From Bacteroidota bacterium (GTDB taxonomy: Bacteria > Bacteroidota > Bacteroidia > Flavobacteriales_D > Crocinitomicaceae), in contig VGMK01000081.1 in NCBI GenBank assembly GCA_016866375.1, forward strand, positions 1 to 8,378: 8,378 bases of DNA, written 5' to 3'. Shown in pieces: positions 5,937 through 8,378 of the stretch. The stretch's first letter is position 1. Every line of letters starts with the position of its first letter. The position numbers and the translations under genes were made by a program. Under the pieces are notes generated by a model that worked only from the letters and a program-made list of their open reading frames with translations, ran no database searches and was not told the origin of the DNA.

Positions 5937-6922
5937 AAAGAAGGTCATTTGTTAAACTTGGACTAGCAACGGGTGCGCTTTCGATGGTGAACCCTCTGAA
6001 AGGCACAGAATTGTTAGAACATTCCTTTGAATCAAAAGCAAGTGGTCCTATAGTCTTGTCCACCTGGATTCACGGATTAGAGGCCAACAGAGCGGCTTGG
6101 GATGTGCTAATCCATGGCGGAAAGGCCTTGGATGCGGTCGAACAGGGCGTCAAAGTTACTGAAGCAGATATCACCAATCGCAGTGTAGGAATTGGAGGAA
6201 GGCCGGATCGGGATGGCCATGTAACGCTCGATGCCTGCATCATGGACCATGAAGGTAAGTGCGGTGCAGTTGGATTTTTAGAAGGAATAAAACATCCTAT
6301 TTCTGTGGCGAGAGCTGTAATGGAAAAAACACAACATGTGATGCTCGTTGGAGATGGTGCCAAAAAATTCGCCCTTGATTATGGTTTCGAAACGAGTAAA
6401 ACTCCCCTGCCGGAGGTAAAAAAAGACTGGAAAACATGGAGACGAGAAAATAAAGAAGTTTTCAAAAAACCTGAAATAAATCACGAAAATCACGACACTA
6501 TTGGTCTAATTGCGATGGATCAATTTGGTGACTTAAGTGGAGCTTGCACTACATCGGGATGGGCTTACAAAATGCACGGAAGAATTGGTGACTCCCCCAT
6601 AATCGGTGCAGGACTTTTTGTTGACAACGAAATTGGTGCTTGCACCGCATCGGGTTTAGGAGAAGCAATCATTCGAATTGCAGGAAGCCATACCGTTGTC
6701 GAGCTCATGAGACATGGGTTTTCGCCCTTAGAGGCTTGTAAGGAAGCTGTGAACAGAATCATAAAGAAAAATAAAGATTTAACCAATCTTCAATGTTGTT
6801 TTCTCGCTATGGATAAGAAAGGTAATATTGGAGCATACTCTGTTTATGCCGGTTTTAATTACGCATTGAAGACAACAGACGACGATAGAATGGTGGATGC
6901 ACCATTCGACAGAAATTGGTAG
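5933..6922 (+). CDS. Glycosylasparaginase (N4-(beta-N-acetylglucosaminyl)-L-asparaginase), Tat-exported
   Basis: The 329-residue Ntn-hydrolase precursor belongs to the isoaspartyl peptidase/asparaginase-2 family. Glycosylasparaginase hydrolyses the GlcNAc-Asn bond left after glycoprotein breakdown. The N-terminus KRRSFVKLGLATGALS is a twin-arginine signal, so it is exported folded to the periplasm or beyond. Self-cleavage is expected before Thr189 in NHDTIGLI, which becomes the nucleophile. Spacing from it to Thr207, Arg217, Asp220 and Gly241 equals that of Thr152, Thr170, Arg180, Asp183 and Gly204 in the Elizabethkingia enzyme, as I recall that numbering. HGRIGDSPIIGAGLFVD (215-231) is the ligand loop. 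Trp45 (STWIHGLEAN) fits the substrate-binding Trp. These features favour glycosylasparaginase over plain isoaspartyl peptidase. It starts in the ATGA of the mltG stop and is followed after 2 bp by a beta-mannosidase gene. Confidence 0.9.
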   Translation: MKRRSFVKLGLATGALSMVNPLKGTELLEHSFESKASGPIVLSTWIHGLEANRAAWDVLIHGGKALDAVEQGVKVTEADITNRSVGIGGRPDRDGHVTLDACIMDHEGKCGAVGFLEGIKHPISVARAVMEKTQHVMLVGDGAKKFALDYGFETSKTPLPEVKKDWKTWRRENKEVFKKPEINHENHDTIGLIAMDQFGDLSGACTTSGWAYKMHGRIGDSPIIGAGLFVDNEIGACTASGLGEAIIRIAGSHTVVELMRHGFSPLEACKEAVNRIIKKNKDLTNLQCCFLAMDKKGNIGAYSVYAGFNYALKTTDDDRMVDAPFDRNW

Positions 6923-6924
6923 AA

Positions 6925-8378
6925 ATGAAAAGTGCTGTTTTTACAATTGTTTTCTTTTCGATTTGGGTAAAAATTAGCAGTCAAGATACACTCACTTGGG
7001 ACTATTATCATCCCATCAAAAATGAGTGGAAATCGTTTGGAAATATTGGCAGCATTCAGCAAAAATTAATAGAAGCTGGAGAATTGCCCGCTCCGTTTAA
7101 AGAAGAAAATGATGAAAAATTCAGATGGGTTGAAGATTATTCATGGAGATTAAAAACAGAAATTAATGCCAATCTAAGTGAAGGAAATAGGGATGCAACA
7201 CTTATTTTTGAAAATATTGATACATATGGTGAAGTATTTTTAAATGGAGAAGTGTTATATGCTGCAGACAACTATTTTATTCCTCATAAAATTTGCCTGA
7301 AAAATTTATTGAAAAATGGGGTAAACACCATTGAAATTATTCTGACACCTCCCAAGCTCTATCACAAAGAGAAATTTCAAAAAGAAGAGTTTCATTATCC
7401 CGCACCAAATGATGTGGATAGTATCTTCATTTCATCAAGAACACGAAAACCACAATTTCACTTTGGTTGGGACTGGACTGCGCGAATGAATACCATAGGA
7501 ATGGATAAGCCCGTCATTTTTTATACAAATGGAACACCATTAATTCAAGACATATCGGTTCTTACGCGAGAGATCAAACAAAATGTTGCTTCTTTAACCG
7601 CACAAATTAAACTTGACTCTTCGTTCAGTGGCTTGATTCGCTCGAAATATGTTCCAAGTACGGTTGTAAAACAGGCAAAAAATAAAATCGATGTTTCGAT
7701 TCAGATTGAACAACCTAGATTATGGGAACCTGTGGGTTTGGGAGCATCACATCTTTATTTAGATACCCTACTTTTATTAAACAGCAAAGGCGAAATTATT
7801 GAAAAACGAGCATTTTATTTCGGCATAAGATCCGTGGTGCTCAGCCAAGACAAAGACTCAATAGGCACCACCTTTTCTCTCTCCATCAACGAAAAAGAAA
7901 TTTTCTGTTTAGGTATGAATATAATTCCACCGAAGGTTTTTCTGTCTGAACTCAACAAAAATATTTACGACACCTTGTTAAGTCAAATCAAAGATTCCAA
8001 GGCTAATATGGTCAGGATATGGGGAGGAGGTACCTATTTTGATGATTATTTTTATGAGCAATGCTCGCAAAATGGAATAATGGTTTGGCACGATTTCATG
8101 TTTGCTTGCGCTATGTACCCGGGTGAAAGTGAATTCACAACTAATATTGAAAAAGAAATTGATTTTCAGTCATTTAGATTATCTAAACATCCTTGTGTGG
8201 TTTTATTCAATGGAAATAACGAAATAGATGTTGCTTGGAAATATTGGGGGTTCCAAAAGCAGTACAATTTATCCGAATCGGCACAAAAAATAATTGAAAA
8301 TAGCTACAAGCAATTGTTTCACATACGCATACCGGATATAGTGGCTAAAAATTCAACGGTACCTTACACCCACACTTC
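6925..8378 (+). CDS. Secreted GH2 beta-mannosidase (partial, C-terminus beyond window)
   Basis: 484 complete codons are visible and the frame runs off the right edge. Residues 1-19 (KSAVFTIVFFSIWVKISS) form a Sec signal peptide. The N-terminal jelly-roll domain (about 23-200) includes AGELPAPF (51-58), FENIDTYGEVFLNG (95-108) and FHFGWDWTARM (178-188), a beta-mannosidase hallmark. An Ig-like domain spans about 205-305 and includes PRLWEPVGLG (264-273). The TIM barrel starts near 315 and carries NMVRIWGGGTYFDDYFYEQC (361-380) and VWHDFMFACAMYP (387-399). Glu433 in FNGNNEID aligns with the general acid/base; the nucleophile Glu lies off the window. The last residues, VPYTHT, fit the PYxxTSP segment of the family. 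The enzyme removes terminal beta-linked mannose, as in the Man-beta-1,4-GlcNAc core of N-glycans or in mannan oligosaccharides. It starts 2 bp after the glycosylasparaginase stop, with no visible ribosome site. Confidence 0.92.
   Translation, partial: MKSAVFTIVFFSIWVKISSQDTLTWDYYHPIKNEWKSFGNIGSIQQKLIEAGELPAPFKEENDEKFRWVEDYSWRLKTEINANLSEGNRDATLIFENIDTYGEVFLNGEVLYAADNYFIPHKICLKNLLKNGVNTIEIILTPPKLYHKEKFQKEEFHYPAPNDVDSIFISSRTRKPQFHFGWDWTARMNTIGMDKPVIFYTNGTPLIQDISVLTREIKQNVASLTAQIKLDSSFSGLIRSKYVPSTVVKQAKNKIDVSIQIEQPRLWEPVGLGASHLYLDTLLLLNSKGEIIEKRAFYFGIRSVVLSQDKDSIGTTFSLSINEKEIFCLGMNIIPPKVFLSELNKNIYDTLLSQIKDSKANMVRIWGGGTYFDDYFYEQCSQNGIMVWHDFMFACAMYPGESEFTTNIEKEIDFQSFRLSKHPCVVLFNGNNEIDVAWKYWGFQKQYNLSESAQKIIENSYKQLFHIRIPDIVAKNSTVPYTHT

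Noticed and set aside
6070..6363. 97-codon open frame antisense to the glycosylasparaginase gene, and other antisense frames at 5803-6063, 6278-6493, 6565-6786 and 6859-7062
   Set aside because: They are shadows of well-supported genes, with no recognisable domains and no start context. The stretches are Ser/Pro/Ile-rich, as expected from reverse reading.
1..8378. tRNA, rRNA, CRISPR, riboswitch, insertion sequence, toxin-antitoxin or phage features
   Set aside because: No such structure was seen on either strand. Nearly all sequence is taken up by recognised genes with short spacers.

Overview
The window looks like chromosomal DNA from a low-GC member of the Bacteroidota, most likely a flavobacterial lineage. 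The evidence is: a short 288-residue primary sigma factor with no region 1.1, a glyceraldehyde-3-phosphate dehydrogenase with the N-terminal extension found in this phylum, start codons without Shine-Dalgarno sequences, and several matches to the Bacteroidota -7 promoter box TAnnTTTG. There are no RNA genes, insertion sequences, CRISPR arrays or other signs of mobile DNA, and no gene-free stretch reaches 300 bases.

The left part reads on the minus strand. From right to left it holds htrA (a periplasmic serine protease with two PDZ domains, 1509-2981), rpoD (primary sigma factor, 485-1351) and the first 133 codons of an extended gap gene (1-400, running off the left edge). A clear hairpin terminator separates rpoD from gap. 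The 157-bp htrA-rpoD spacer carries a 13-bp direct repeat with A-tracts.

A 107-bp divergent region (2982-3088) separates htrA from a tightly packed plus-strand set that fills the rest of the window. This set is dapF (3089-3868), an unrecognised 170-residue protein (3849-4361), a GNAT acetyltransferase (4345-4869), mltG (4851-5936), a Tat-exported glycosylasparaginase (5933-6922) and a secreted GH2 beta-mannosidase (6925 to beyond the right edge). Successive genes overlap by 20, 17, 19 and 4 bp and are then separated by 2 bp, so they are very probably one operon with translational coupling.

Two themes run through the operon. dapF makes meso-diaminopimelate for peptidoglycan and lysine, and mltG cuts nascent peptidoglycan strands, so the front half is cell-wall related. 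The last two genes both produce exported enzymes that act on the core of Asn-linked glycans: glycosylasparaginase splits the GlcNAc-Asn bond, and beta-mannosidase removes the core beta-mannose. Together they suggest salvage of eukaryotic glycoprotein remnants. No wholly new system is evident. The least explained items are the 170-residue protein, which shows a possible permuted papain-like His/Cys pattern, and the extension on the GAPDH.
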